The translations under genes and the position numbers were made by a program. Source: Isoetes taiwanensis (lineage: Eukaryota > Streptophyta > Lycopodiopsida > Isoetales > Isoetaceae). Taken from it: DNA of 64,000 nt. The stretch covers positions 436,710-500,709 of the forward strand of contig JAJEKV010000148.1 of assembly GCA_021234155.1 (NCBI GenBank). Reading direction: 5' to 3'. This document shows, one piece after another, positions 35,673 to 47,931 of this stretch; the first letter of the stretch is position 1, and each line of letters begins with the position of its first letter. The notes under the pieces are model-generated. The model was given only the letters and a program-made list of their open reading frames with translations. It ran no database searches and was not told the DNA's origin.

Positions 35673-37319
35673 TCTTATATTATAATGTTATACCGTAAGT
35701 AGTGCATCGAGCCCTAATTTGAATGGCCGAGATCATCTGGATGCATCCAAAGGCCTAGATTTATTGCACGACTTACCAACACCCGCGGATTGGTCATGCT
35801 CGATCTCTTAAGGAAAGGGTAAATGAAAAGGGGGGAAAAGGAAAAGGAAAGTGGAAAAAGAATGAAGAGAATGGGAAAAGGGAAAAGGAAAAGGAAAAGG
35901 GATAAGAAGAGAAAAAAGGCATAGAAAACTTAAAAAGGGAAGGGAACTGGGAAAAGGGGGGGATAAGAGATAAAGTGGAAAGGTAGAAAAAAAGGCATAG
36001 AAAAAAAAAAAGGAGGAAAATGAAGGAAAAAAACCATAGAAAGGGAGGGAAAAACGAGTTGGGGAGCGTTGAGGAAAAAGAAAAAGGAAGGGACAAATGG
36101 CATGGAAAAGGAAAAAAAAAAAGAGGGAAATGGAAGGAAAAACGATCAAGAAAAGGGGAAGAGGAAAGGTTGGAAAACAAGAAAGGATGAAGGACAATAA
36201 AAATGAAAAGGATGGGAGGGGAAAAAAATAATAGAAAAGGGAAAGTGGAAGAAAGAAAAGGAAAGGGAAAAGGGGAAGGGAACCTAGGGGGTCACAAGGA
36301 AAAGGAAAGAAAAACGAGAAAAGGGAAGGGGGGAAGGAAGAGGAAAATGGTGAAGAAAGGGAAAAAAAAAAAAAGTGAAAAGGCAAGAGAGAAAAGGGTG
36401 GGGAAAAGAGGGAAAAATAGGTATATAGGAAATAAAGAGAATAAAACAAACGTGCAAAAGGTATGAAAAAGGAAAAGGAAAAGGAAAGGAAGGAAAAAAT
36501 GCACGAAAAAATCGGCAAAGGAGGAAACGGAAAGAAAAATAGCAGGGAGTGATGGAGGAGGGAAAGGAAAAAGAACATGAGGAAAGGAAAAGAGAAAAAA
36601 AAAAGGTTGAACTAAGGGAAAATTGCAACGGAAGAGGGAAAGGGTGGGAAAAGGAGGGAAGAAAGCACGGAAAAAATAGGAAAGAAGAAAAGGGTGGGAA
36701 AAAATGGAAAAGGGAAGAAAAAGAATGGAGGGGGAAAGAGAGAGAGGCACGGGAAAAAGGAAATGAGGAAAATGGAAAAGGGAAGAGAGGGAAAGAGGGA
36801 AAGGGTGAGGAGATGGAAAAAGGGAAGGTAAAAGGGCATGGAAAATAAGGAGAAAAGAAAAGGGAAGGGGAACAAAAAAAAAAAGGAGGAAAAGAGTGGG
36901 AAAAAGAGGAAAAAGAAGGGAAAATAGGCATGGAAAAGGGGCGAAAGAGAAAAGGTTGAGAAAATGGGAAGACATGGAAAAAGTGTGGGGAAAAGAGAAG
37001 GCATAAAAAAAGAGAAAGGGGAAGGGAAAAGGGCAAAGAAAAAAGAGAATAGGGAAAAGGCGGGAAAATGTGGAGAAAGGAGCAAAAGGGAAGGGAAAAC
37101 GGTTATCGGAACAGGGAAGGGGGAAGGAAAGGGATGGGAAAACAAGGAAACATGTGAGAAAGAAGGAGAAAAAAAGGAGAGAAAAATAGAGAAAAAGAAA
37201 AATGAAATCTTGGGATAGAGCAAAAAGGGAAAGGAAAGGGATAGGGTTTTTTCACTACATCCCAAAGCATTTCATACAGCTCTCAACTTATACCAAAGAA
37301 CGCCGGGTTTCATTACTAG
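35673..37319 (+). mobile_element. Complete non-autonomous Helitron, 1.65 kb, polypurine body
   Basis: This is the cleanest short member. TC at 35673 follows a host A and opens TCTTATATTATAATGTTATA, then GTAAGTAGTGCATCGAGCCC. The 3' end has the family layout: a seven-base spacer (TTCATTA) then CTAG at 37316-37319, followed by host T. A-to-T insertion is typical of Helitrons. The 3' hairpin arms (ACCAAAG and GCCGGGT around loop AAC) are decayed to about three pairs. The interior from 35810 to 37225 is purine. There is no Rep or helicase coding, so it must have been mobilised in trans. Confidence 0.85.
35810..37225 (+). repeat. Polypurine tract, 1.42 kb
   Basis: Nearly pure A/G on the plus strand (units such as GGGAAAAGG), interrupted by GGCATAGAAA and GGCATGGAAA motifs. 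The 256-codon and similar minus-strand frames here are artefacts of the absence of stops in pyrimidine DNA. Confidence 0.95.
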
Positions 37320-37355
37320 TTCTATTCTATTCTATTCTATTCTATTCTATTCTAT
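37320..37355 (+). repeat. TTCTA pentanucleotide microsatellite
   Basis: Seven TTCTA units begin at the very base after the Helitron CTAG end. The element either inserted at the edge of the microsatellite or seeded it. Confidence 0.95.
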
Positions 37356-39530
37356 GGACAATAAAGTGTTCAACTTCTCATAGAGAGAGATTTCTACGCA
37401 CATAGATTTTTTATAGCTTTGCCTTATGTCTTGGCTATGAGATATTGCTTATTGATCTAACATGCCAGTGAGAAGACATTAAAGAGTTGGAGTTGCATAT
37501 AACACTGCTTTGAAAGACCAATATGATATCATCCATTAAGATTAAGTGTGAAAAAAGTCAAGACATCGTGGTTTCCAAGTTTAATTTGCAGGATTATCAT
37601 TTATAGGTTACAAACTTACCAAAGAAACTGACACTATACTATTAGTATATTATATTGTTTGATTTTTCTTCTTAAAATGAGACTCCATGTGCCATTCTAA
37701 TCGGATCTGCCCGTAGTGTTCATCACATAGAACCATTTTCGAGGACATTACACTCTTTAGTTGTGGCATTTGCACACTTTTATTGCTAGCATTTACATGA
37801 ATATTTTTAACTTCTAACTTAAAACTTTTGTGCTCTTAGACGTCTTCAAGTATTGAGCCTCACAAGTTCTTGCCCCGTGAAAGTGACATAGTAATCGAAT
37901 AGGGTCTACACATTCAATGATATATCCAAGGATGAAACCATGCACTACCGTACCAAGCAGGATACATGACAGACGTGCTACAATTCTGCCGCTGTCGCAT
38001 GCCTTGATGTTATAATCTTTCAAAATACCGCTAGACCTTCAATACTTTTTCTTTCGTGGTAACCGTGAACTTTGGTACCTTGTTACCTCGTTTTTCTCGT
38101 AACATCTTCATGTCGAACAAGCAGCCAGAGATGGATCTATTCGTGTTCCTTTGGATTTGCCCTTACTATACTTTGTTCTTAACCCCGGGTTTGTAACAAA
38201 GAATTCATCGGCTAGTTCTAGTGTCAAGAGCACTTAACAAATGTTAAAACATCTATCACTTCCCCGCTTTCAACCTCTCAGATATGCCGCTGGTAATGCC
38301 ACATATGTCTCGTTGATGAGCTTCATACAGGTATTCAAATTATCACTAGCATTGTTAATGTTATTTACCAGCTCAAACATATTGTTGATGCCGAGAAAAG
38401 TTATTGCAGATAGTTCATCCTCATCGAGATAAGCCTCCTTATTGTGCAAATCAGTCTTGATCAAGCACCCTAGCATTGCTTGTATTCCAAGCTTTAAAAC
38501 TGCGCACAATTACATTTGAGACATTTGAGGCAACGAACCTGATGTTTGTCAAGTATCTGAAAGTGACAAATAGATTCATGTTAATGCAGCAAATGTAAGT
38601 ATAGTCTTTAATGTGTTTTTGGCCTTGATTGATTTTATTGAAGTATCTTGCATTTATGAAACTTATCTCTAGCATTGCTCCAGCACCAAAGTAGCACAAT
38701 CCTTCTTCTATGAAGATTCGAATTCTCAAATAAGTCTCGCCAAGGGAATGGAACATTTGAGTCCAGTTTCTATTTTGGATATGGACTATATAGATGATAT
38801 TAAGGAAGTTATTGCTGAATCGCAAGGTAACTTCCTAGTGACCATTCTTATTGCTGAACCTTTTATGGACTTTGTTTCAGGATTGAATTTAAGTATACCC
38901 CTGCTATAAGTGATGACAACTTCAGATGTCGAAGCTGCAGAGAATACATTGAAGAGCAGTGTTCTAGCTAGATTATATTTTGAGAATGAATGTCAACTTC
39001 AAAGAAACACTTTAGTAGAGATTTTATTCCTCATAAAAACACTCCAATATGTTTCCTTGTCTACCCAAAATTCACAAGGGTAAGGAGTGACTAGGGTCTC
39101 TAGAAAAAATGGAAATACTAGGGTTCAAATCCCTCAGCACCTTGGACTTAATAAACCGATCATCAACGTTTTAAATGCATGTAGTGCCTTAATAAAGAAA
39201 CATCTAATGTTTTGATATAAAAGCTTCTATCAATTTTGTTGGATAGACTTGCATATAGATTGTCTTTTTGTTCTAAAAAAATAGTTGGATGTACAATAAA
39301 CCTTTTCTAATTAGTTATAAAAACCAATACCAATCTGTATAACAAAACATTAAATGTTTGATGGGCAAACTCATAATAAGTATCTATTTATAGTGCCAAT
39401 GATTTTCAAGTTAAGTATCCCATCTTATATTTAGTAAACCAATAGTAATTACATTGTCAGAAGCACTATTGATTTGTCCCAAATACAAAGATGCAAGCCC
39501 TTACTATCTTGTCAACAAACCATTACCACT
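37356..39530. other. No supported gene
   Basis: AT-rich DNA. The longest frame, 38451-38825 minus (124 codons, starting MRFSNNFLNIIYIVHIQN), is unrecognised. No repeat was noted. Confidence 0.4.
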
Positions 39531-39533
39531 TAA

Positions 39534-39745
39534 AACTTTGGAACCCCCAAAACCCCCAAACCCCCAAAAGGTGCTCTGACCGCGATTTTGAGTCCCCAAA
39601 TTGGATTCTCGAAAGCACCCTTTTCAGAGCTGAGACCCTCAAACTTTGGAACCCCCAAACCCCCAAAAGGTGCTCGATGATTTTGAGTCCCCAAATTGAT
39701 TCTCGAAAGCACCTTTTTCGCAGCCGCAGATCCCTCAAACTTTGG
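39534..39745 (+). repeat. Tandem repeat, 105-bp unit, C-rich
   Basis: Two full units start with AAACTTTGGAACCCCCAAA at 39534 and 39639, and a partial third starts near 39735. Each has several CCCCCAAA runs, then GGTGCTC, TTTTGAGTCCCCAAATT and TTCTCGAAAGCACC. The G-runs on the minus strand could form a quadruplex. It sits just before the GC-rich LINE remnant. Confidence 0.9.
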
Positions 39746-40278
39746 AAGTCATGGCCACGTAAGATGGGCCAGCTCGAAAAACTGTGGTGAGGGGCTGCCA
39801 ATGCAAAACGTCCCGATCAGCCATCATGGACAAGGGAGAGTCATCCCCATGAAGAAGGAGGTTCGGCCAAGGCTAAGGCCCTCAGTCAGGCCAAATGCAC
39901 GGAAGGGGATTGATTGCTCAGACCACACAGAACCCCGCCCGCAAGAAGAATTGGAGCCACGCCAAAGCCGCCGGAGGTTAACAAGGCTCCATATATACAA
40001 CCGTCTCCGCCGGGTATGGCGCGGGAGATGGAGTCCTCGGCACCCCATGTGCCTTTAAGGGGCAAACGGGGGTTGAGAAGAACCGCATCACAGCCCGAGA
40101 CCCGCGACACATAGTACGAAGATGGCCTTGGTCTGGCACACTTCGAACGGGCAACAGGCCAAAGCAGAGGGCCGACATGCGGTTTCGTACGGGACTCAGG
40201 TTCATCACCGACACTATGACACGAGAGGGAGCCGGCAATGCACGAGACGACATCACTTGCATCCTGGCCAAATAAAAG

Positions 40279-40812
40279 TTGGCGGTGCCCACCACCATGG
40301 TGGTATTAGAGCGCCAGAAGTCGCTCTTTTGCACGCCTGCATTACGCCTCTTCTCGAAGTTCTTCTCAGAGTACCATCGCGGAGCAGCACGCCCGCTATG
40401 GACGCCAGAAGGCGGGCGGCTCGAAAGCACGCCTCGCTACCGAGCCCGGAGCTCCGGTGGGTTGCGGCCATCCATAGACAGGCCGTGGTCTCCCCTACCG
40501 AGGTTCATAGTCAGCCGCAAAGGAAGTGCGCATGTGAGATGGCTGCAGCAGCAGGCCCCCAAGAGCTGTGCTCCCAACTCACAGGTCGAGGACATGGCCT
40601 GCATCAAGCACCCCCAAACCCCCAGTATAATACCGCGCTCAAGGACCATGCAATCAAGGTTCCCGCGACTCAAGCCACCCCACGCCATCCCAGCCACCAC
40701 CACCACCCCAATTCCCAGACAAGCCCCGCCCTCGGCTTTGACTCAGCCGCAGAACTCCAAGAGCGCTAGACGGAGATGTCACAACCGGGTAGTCCGAGGC
40801 ATGCCGAAGTGA
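40279..40812 (+). pseudogene. LINE ORF1-like fragment, 177 codons
   Basis: An open frame starts MAVPTTMVVLERQKSLF, with KFFSEYHRGAARPLW following. The C-terminal half is rich in Pro, Arg and Ser. The position ahead of the endonuclease-like segment suggests the nucleic-acid-binding first ORF of the LINE. No zinc knuckle was found. Other frames on both strands are open in parts because of the high GC content, so the frame choice is uncertain. Confidence 0.35.
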
Positions 40813-41685
40813 GGGGAAGAGTTCCGCCCACAACATCCCAACACATTCTCGATCGGGATGACATTTCCTGGGCCAGTTCTATTTTCCCCGAAAGCAGCTC
40901 GCCATGGGGTCGGGCCACCGTCCAAACCACATTGTCATATTCGTGGGCGGATGCTGTGCGATGCCATATTCGCTGCAGCAAGATGCCGAAGGGGACGCCC
41001 CCCTACGTGGACCGACTCACACCCGCGACAACAGAGGCACGCAGACAGAGCTTGCTGGTCAGAGGCATCCGCCACCAAGGGAGGGATTGGGGCCGCTTTT
41101 AAGCAGAGTAGAGGTGCCCCAAGTGAGGCCCGGCACTGTCTTGGTCATTATTTTCGCTTTGATTGCTCTACGCTCTCGCCTACTCACGCCTGGCCATGCC
41201 GCCGCCTACTCTGGCCACGCCCTCCCCGCAATTTTTCACGCCCACTGCACTGCCCCCAAGGTCCTCATGAAATCAAGCTCCAGGCTCTCGGGCGCAAGGG
41301 ACGCCCTCAACCCTGCATAAGCCGATATGATCTCAATCTCTCCACAAGACCCGGCCACGCCCACACCCCATCCCACACCAAACACTTCCGGCCTCCTCAA
41401 CTAATGCTAATTTCCAGGGCCCAAGGGCCGCCTGCCACCAACGAACCCTCAAGCACATTCAAGCCACCTCCATAAGACGCATGACACAACCGGCAATTGC
41501 GGGTTCAGGTGCACACAACAGGTACTTTTTTGCTACAGAGCTACGTGCATTTTAAGTATTTGAGGTGGAGGCAGGATGGAAGGAGGGAGGCAGGCAGAGC
41601 CAGTTGGGTAGCCGGGCTCCGCCCGGCATTCTCAATGCATGGACAGAGTAGAGCAGTCCATGAGACTTGAACCCCTCACGACGAC

Positions 41686-41996
41686 ATGTCCTCGGCAGCC
41701 TATGTCCCGGTAGACGAACCCGCCACAAGGATCGATGACGCCCGTGTCACTGGCGCGCATAGCCGTTCCCTCGCTATGTGGTATTTTGACTTGATAATTT
41801 GCAATGGCCTGTTGCCATGCTGGCCTCGCTTCGCAAGTGCACGGGCAGCATGTGACAATCGGGAGGGTCTAGCTGCAGGACTATGTGCTCAGAGTTACGC
41901 GAAGATATGCATCTCACCGGGCCATTTCCGGTGGGCACCGAGGCCGATGAGGAGGTCGACTTAGATCACCTCCCACTTTATTTGGACATGGTTGGC
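41686..41996 (+). pseudogene. LINE AP-endonuclease-like fragment
   Basis: The stretch from PATRIDD to ICNGLLPCW, followed about 50 codons later by DHLPLYLDMV in another frame, matches the back half of apurinic-type endonucleases of plant LINEs. There, a 'leNGR/leNGL' segment precedes the S-D-H catalytic end. A frameshift separates the two parts and the usual VVDYVL stretch is unrecognisable, so it is inactive. Confidence 0.5.
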
Positions 41997-43231
41997 AAGC
42001 CGTAACTCCCCACTATGCCAACCCTCGCCATCCTCGGCGCATTTCAGATTATGAGGACTACGCCAGATGCTCTCATGGACGCCTCTCGCTAATTCTCAAG
42101 GGAATTTCACACTAGAGCAAAGACAGTACTGTTGACTTCGCTATTGCGGGATGCATGACAGTGCTTTAAGTGTACTTCGCTGGCCAGGACACAATATTTC
42201 CGCCAGAATCGGTTTGATGCGGAGTAAGAACGGTAAGCGCCACCACACATCTGGATTCAGTACTGGCGAAGTTACTGAGCATAGTAATACCAGCGCTTCA
42301 TCTGGCGGGAGATAAAGGCATTTGCATTGAGATAGCCTGTCGTTGATAATTTCATTCCAATGGCGTAGGTTATGGTTAAGATAGCTTTAGGTGGAGATTA
42401 CATTCGGTAGCCAGATGGTAGAAGCGAGGATTTATTTAGGGATGTTGTGGTGCCATAGCTTTGTGGAGCCGTTTCGCGAGGATGCTGGGAGAGGGTCCGC
42501 ACCCCATGCCCGTTCTTCCAACCTTCCCCTACTCCACACCGCCCGCCACTAACGGACGATCATGGTCAGCCCAAGGTTTGCCAAATGCTGGCCGGCATTC
42601 CTCAGCACAGCTGATCCGACGGGCTTTAGGCGCCAGATGTGTGAGCCCCTCACACAAGCAAAGCGACCCCGGGCCACCAACGATTGACCATATTTTTACA
42701 CCGCTGGCATCGATTGAAGACAACAACTACTCATGACTTCATTGCTGCTTTGTGGATTCTCGCTAAGGCTTTGATAATGGTCCCCCCGTGAAAAGCATAG
42801 GCTACATCAAGGCTGGAACCTGAGGCTGCCGCCGTCATGGAGAATGCTATATATAGGCCGAGGAGAGTTATTTTATAGATGTACTGGTTTCCAAGCATAT
42901 TCTACCAAGAGAGCCGGTTCAAGGGTTGCTCTTTGACCCCAACCAACGCCATCCCACCAACCGCCGCCCACACGCCCTCACAACCCGTTATCCCACCACC
43001 ATGCCATTTATCGCCGACCTTCCACCTATTAATTCTGGGAAAGCAGGTGTGTGGCTCATTCGATGCCTCTGGGACATTTCGGCCAGCACAGAGGCAAGCA
43101 GACCGCTAAGACTAGGGAGCTCTTTATATCTCTTTCACGCTTACCCCACGCCTCAGATACAGACTTCACATATTTGGGACACCAGGAGGTCACGAAACCT
43201 GCTAAGTACCTAGAAGGGTTCCTCTCGCCTG

Positions 43232-44090
43232 TTGGGAGGCGCCCATCCGCTAGGTGATGTAAAGAAGTTGAAAGTGAGGCGTGTATCAACAAATACCAGC
43301 GTGAGCTCTATGATTGGGGCCATCGCAATACATCCGCTTTCGCAAGTAATCGGCTCCAGCCTGCCCTTCCTCGCATGGTCGAGGTTTGGGGCCCGGTTGT
43401 CTTTGGCAACCTCGAATGACTTGGAGCAAAAGTGTAAGGCATTTTTGGCACGGGCACTGGGTGAAACCGGGCCCCATCTATCCTCACGTTAAAACCGATT
43501 CTTACCGCCGCCGATGCTCTTGATAGACACATCATCGCCTATTTTGGAAAGTGGTTAATATGGGTGATGCTCGCCCCGCACTGGCTTTACGCGATGGCAA
43601 TGGGCCCAGCCGCTCGGGCCTATTAGAGGGGTAAGAGTGATGCTGGTTTGCCGTGATGGAACATGCAGAGCACAAAGCGGCAGTGGACACAGAGGTCGGA
43701 CATGACACCAATGGAGCACTGACGCTGATTTTTGGCAGTTCGGGACCCCGGCGCCTAGAGAGTCAAACGGCCCATTACAAGGAGTACATCAACCCCGTGG
43801 TTATCCTTGGTCTCCCTACCATTGCCCCAAATACCTTGGGTTGTTTTCAGGGCCTCCATTCGTTTAGAGCCAGATGTGCCTACCATCTTCGTGACAGACG
43901 GGTAGGTGGATTGGGGAGCTCCCCAGACAAGCTGCCGCGTTGCCAAACGGGTGCCATTGAGGATGAGTCTTTTGCCCGGCCACTTGCTCAAGATTCGCCG
44001 ATCCGCCATTCGCCCCTTAGTATGGCCGGATTCTGCCCGATGAGCTGGCCGATGAACACGCCAGCCGCGACGCGTTTCCTTCGGGGTCGC
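43232..44090 (+). pseudogene. LINE polymerase C-terminal and RNase H-like remnants
   Basis: The frame from 43232 carries LSLATSNDLEQKCKAFLARA, typical in position and style of the thumb and connection region after the LINE polymerase. Near 44038 a different frame reads DELADEHASRD, similar to the 'N-E-x-A-D-x-x-A' end of RNase H domains. Stops and frame changes lie between. Assignment is by style only. Confidence 0.35.
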
Positions 44091-44345
44091 ATATCTGTGA
44101 GGTAATCGATCTCAAGGAAGCTCACCGCCTCACCGGGTTGCCCAACATCGCAGACTATGGGTGCTGCATGAGTGTATATATTTGTGTGTTTTGCATTTTG
44201 TATACGGGAACGCTTTGTGGAAAATGATTGTCGCCACGCTTTTCCCCGAAACCCCTTCGGGCAGGGTTTTAATCCGGTAAATCCGCTGGCTTTTTGTATT
44301 GGGTCCCATAGACCCATTGGTTCGTGTGGGATCTATAAAAATACC

Positions 44346-45209
44346 TTTCCTTCCTTCCTTCCTATAATATTTTCATAAAAAAAATTTGCACATCTCACGT
44401 GATGGGAGAACATTGATTCCTATGAAAAAGATATCGACAACTTATTTTGAAACCACACTAGATTGCACACATTTAATTAAAAACAAATTTTATAGTAATG
44501 GCTTTATGGTCTATATTATTAACCAGGGATGTGATTTAAAACATATAGTACTAAACCACTTATTATTAACCCAACAAATAAACTACTATAAAGAACCATG
44601 GAGGCTAAACAATGGTAACAAGTTAGAATAATAAACTATAAGAAAGAACCTCACCACGCTTTTTTCTAAAAATCCAAAGAAATCTTTCTAACTTGTGTGT
44701 ATCTAAGTCTTACAAGCTACAATCAGACATAGTTAAGACCCTTCAATTTAAATAAATTCACCCTGTACTACAAGGGTTTAAAATAATGCTTTATGGACCC
44801 TAGACCTTTCACTAGACCTTCATACGTTCTGATATCTGCATTCAAACACCCATAACAGCTCCTTAGTGTGTCTTAAAATTTGATACTTTGAGTTGAAATT
44901 GGTAAACCTTTGGCTTCTCAATATGGTGACTATGCATTTCACACCATAGTCTAGATCCCTTTACCAACTAAACCCTATTTGGTTTATTTTAACGGTTTCA
45001 ACACCTTATGTCTTTAATACCCCATGGGTTTCACCTTTTTTTCATGGACAATTGATTTGGTGATTTCTTATCCCTTCACATACCATGAGGTTTTATCAAC
45101 CTGATGAGAATGATCAAGACGATATTCGACAATGGTGGATTTCACATCTCACCTAAACCAAGTAGACTTATTTCATAGTTTATACTTTTGTCGTAAGCAT
45201 CATAAATTA
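44346..45209. other. AT-rich DNA, no supported gene
   Basis: Only an unrecognised 81-codon frame (44386-44631, plus). A sharp fall in GC at about 44350 marks the end of the LINE remnant. Confidence 0.45.
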
Positions 45210-47931
45210 TCTTATATTATAATGTTATACCGTAAGTAAGTGCAACCGAAGCTCCCAAATTAAGCGGTCCGATTAATCTACCCAACGGTGTAGATGATGT
45301 CACGTTGCCTTTTAGCTAAAAAGTAAAAAAGGGGTTTAGACGTATTAGGTTCTCGCTCGCTTTTTTTTTGCTATGGCGGTCACGCAAGTGTACTACTGCG
45401 CTCCAAGGGAAAACCTAGGCCCTATGATTTTGCTTTGCTTCCCAAAGATTGGGGTGGGTTTGCTCGGCCATGGATTCTCGAGATTACCAACGCTATACAA
45501 TTTAAGGCTCATCCCCGCCTCTTCAATCCATTCATTCCACCAAGTTATTGATGAAGACTGATATCCATAGCCCAAGACATTTCTAGCGCTCATTGCGTAT
45601 ATAGATTGATATGCAAATGGATTTACACCATGTGTCTCAAAATAGCCCGTCCGCAGGCCGCTTTGTTGCCATTGTCGTGAGGCATGCGCAGGTAATTTCG
45701 AGGAGAGCTTTTTATGATGCAAGAGGGTTAAAGGAGCTATACTGAAGAAAGTTTGATTGAAGACCGGATATAGCCGGTTTAAATGAGTTTCGTTTATAAT
45801 CGGGTAGCTGCAAAACCCACCCCACCCAGGGATGACAAGATATTACGCTGAGCTACATGTTGCGTGCGCTGATGCGGTAAGAGATGCAAGAAAGCGCAAA
45901 CCCTTTCTTTCTACCGTATGCAAGATAATGGGGCTTTCCACGTGTAAGTCGGAATATTTTGTTCCGCCAAACGTCTCGATGCAAACCACACCATCAATCC
46001 ACCCACCTTCCGTTCCTGCGCAGCCCCACTACTCTGCGCCGGTACATCTCCGCCAAGTAAGCTCCGCCAAGCCCCACCCCTGCCCTGACCCATGTCCCAC
46101 AATCCCATCCTCAGTCTCATCCCAGCCATGTATCCCTGCCCACATCCTACCACGAAACATCCCATACAACCACTGCCTCCCAACATCCTCCCGATGAATG
46201 ATTTTATTATCTTGCTTCCTGCATTAGCCAAGTGCTTGTTGGGAGAGTTGATCAGACAATAATCTCGGCCACAAAATCCTGTTCCGTGCACAATTTTACC
46301 GTGTTTGCCCTGATCGCCGCTTTTGCATTTTCATCAGCTCATACCCTTTTTGAATCTCAGAGTATATCTGAATATGTGCATCCTCGCTTCAGCAAAGGGC
46401 TTCTCGCTTCGAAATGACCGCCAAACATCCCCGGTAATTTCCCTTCCTTCAGAAGCTTGCCTTTCTTGATATTTAGATCCGCTGGTAGATGTTAATTGAT
46501 GCAGATTTAAAAGTGTGAATTTGATGACAACTTCGCAGATGAGGGACAATTTTAGATTGCTTCTTAAGATCATCAATGCAAAAAATAGTCTTGAGATTGG
46601 GGTCTATTTTCTAGTAATGTGTCGCGCAGGGTTTTTTCTCATTCATAGCCCCTACCAATGCTGCTCTAGCCTTTTTTCTTTTGCTTCATTTGTGTCATGA
46701 TTTGCCCTTTCTCCCTTCTATATTACTGGTGTAGTTTGCTCTTATTTTAGCTTTTTACAATGGACAAGACACTTCATGGGATAAGTAATGTAGCATCGGG
46801 TACATAGATTGATTGCATCAAAGGTTTCTATTGCCGTGCAATCCATTTTTTAGAGCAAGATGGACAGTTTATTATATCCGTTCTAATATGGCATACTATG
46901 TCTAATATAGCATATTTTATCCTGTTCATAGCATTTTGTTCACGTAAAACAAAAGTTGTTAATGTCAAACTGATTGCCACATAGTTTTGCTTTTGGGATG
47001 ATGTTTTCTTTTAAAGTCCCAAAGAAGCTGAAAAACATGGGGAGAGCTGCCGGGGTCCGACATTGAATACGTTATAAAGCATGTGAGTAATTATAATAAT
47101 GCACTTATCTAATCAATATTGAGAAGGATATTTCTTTCTAAGCTTGCTCCAAAATGAATCTTTGTAAAATGGTTGCAAACAAATTGTTACATACAATGCG
47201 TATTCAATAAAAAACAAAGGCTACATCAAATTCTAGAAGGGTATACTCGTTCTTTAGGATTGGAAATTTGGGATGTTTTGCATTTTTTCCAGATCGAAGG
47301 ATTAAATGGGGACAAATGTCGAATGTCTCATATTTATGCATATGAAGTCCTTGATTTCAATTATTATTTAGAAAGTTTGTGATAAACAAAGTTGTTGAGA
47401 CAAGCTATCTTCTAAGAAAAATTGGACTGTTGGAACTTAAAAGACATGAATCATTCACATAGATTACCATCAAATTTTCCCTTCTTTGCTTTGGAATGTC
47501 CCTCATTTGCCTAGATGTACTTCTCTTTATTAAAAAGTGAAACCTAGAAAACCAACTACAAATTCACATATTGTTTCATCAAATGAGTCACCAATCCTCA
47601 TTGAAAATACGTTGATTATGATTATGGCATTTGCATGAAGGAACAAAGGCCATGTGCCAAAGGTGTATATTTGTGTGGCCTTCCAACTTTAATAACAAAG
47701 AAACCTTTTCAACGACATAAAAACATTTACATGCTCCCGACCAACTTATGCCCAAAGGCGGCACCATTCTTTGTTGTGTAATGGACCGCCCTAATTTGAA
47801 GGGCTAAGATCGTTCGAGCCACAATCGGATGGCGACCATTAGCTCTTGCTTGGAAGTCCACGATTAATTCAAAGAAAAAGCCCAAAGCCCGATAGAACTA
47901 CGCTGCCTTTGTTCTAGGGTTTGCTAATCTC

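Larger units (their letters stand above)
39746..44345 (+). mobile_element. Decayed GC-rich LINE retrotransposon
   Basis: Markedly GC-rich against AT-rich flanks. Pieces of a non-LTR element occur in the right order on the plus strand. First is an ORF1-like stretch (40279-40812). Next is endonuclease-like sequence with PATRIDDARVTGAHSRSL and LIICNGLLPCWP (41720-41815), then a shifted-frame DHLPLYLDMV (41964). After that comes a post-polymerase stretch with LATSNDLEQKCKAFLARALG (about 43403), and last DELADEHASRDA (about 44038), which resembles RNase H ends. A CTTCCTTCC tail near 44345 could be the 3' end. No intact frame and no clear polymerase YADD box was found, so assignment rests on short motifs. 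Confidence 0.55.

Noticed and set aside
35794-37265. Long minus-strand frames and Lys/Glu/Arg/Gly-rich plus-strand frames
   Set aside because: Same artefact in the polypurine Helitron body. Several frames are open at once and no start context or domain is present.
39040-39150. Possible tRNA T-arm (AGGGTTCAAATCCCT)
   Set aside because: No matching acceptor stem, D-arm or anticodon arm could be folded upstream at the right spacing.
39824-41475. Many 70-200 codon frames on both strands as separate genes
   Set aside because: High GC makes stops rare in all frames. The LINE-like motif order on the plus strand is a better explanation.
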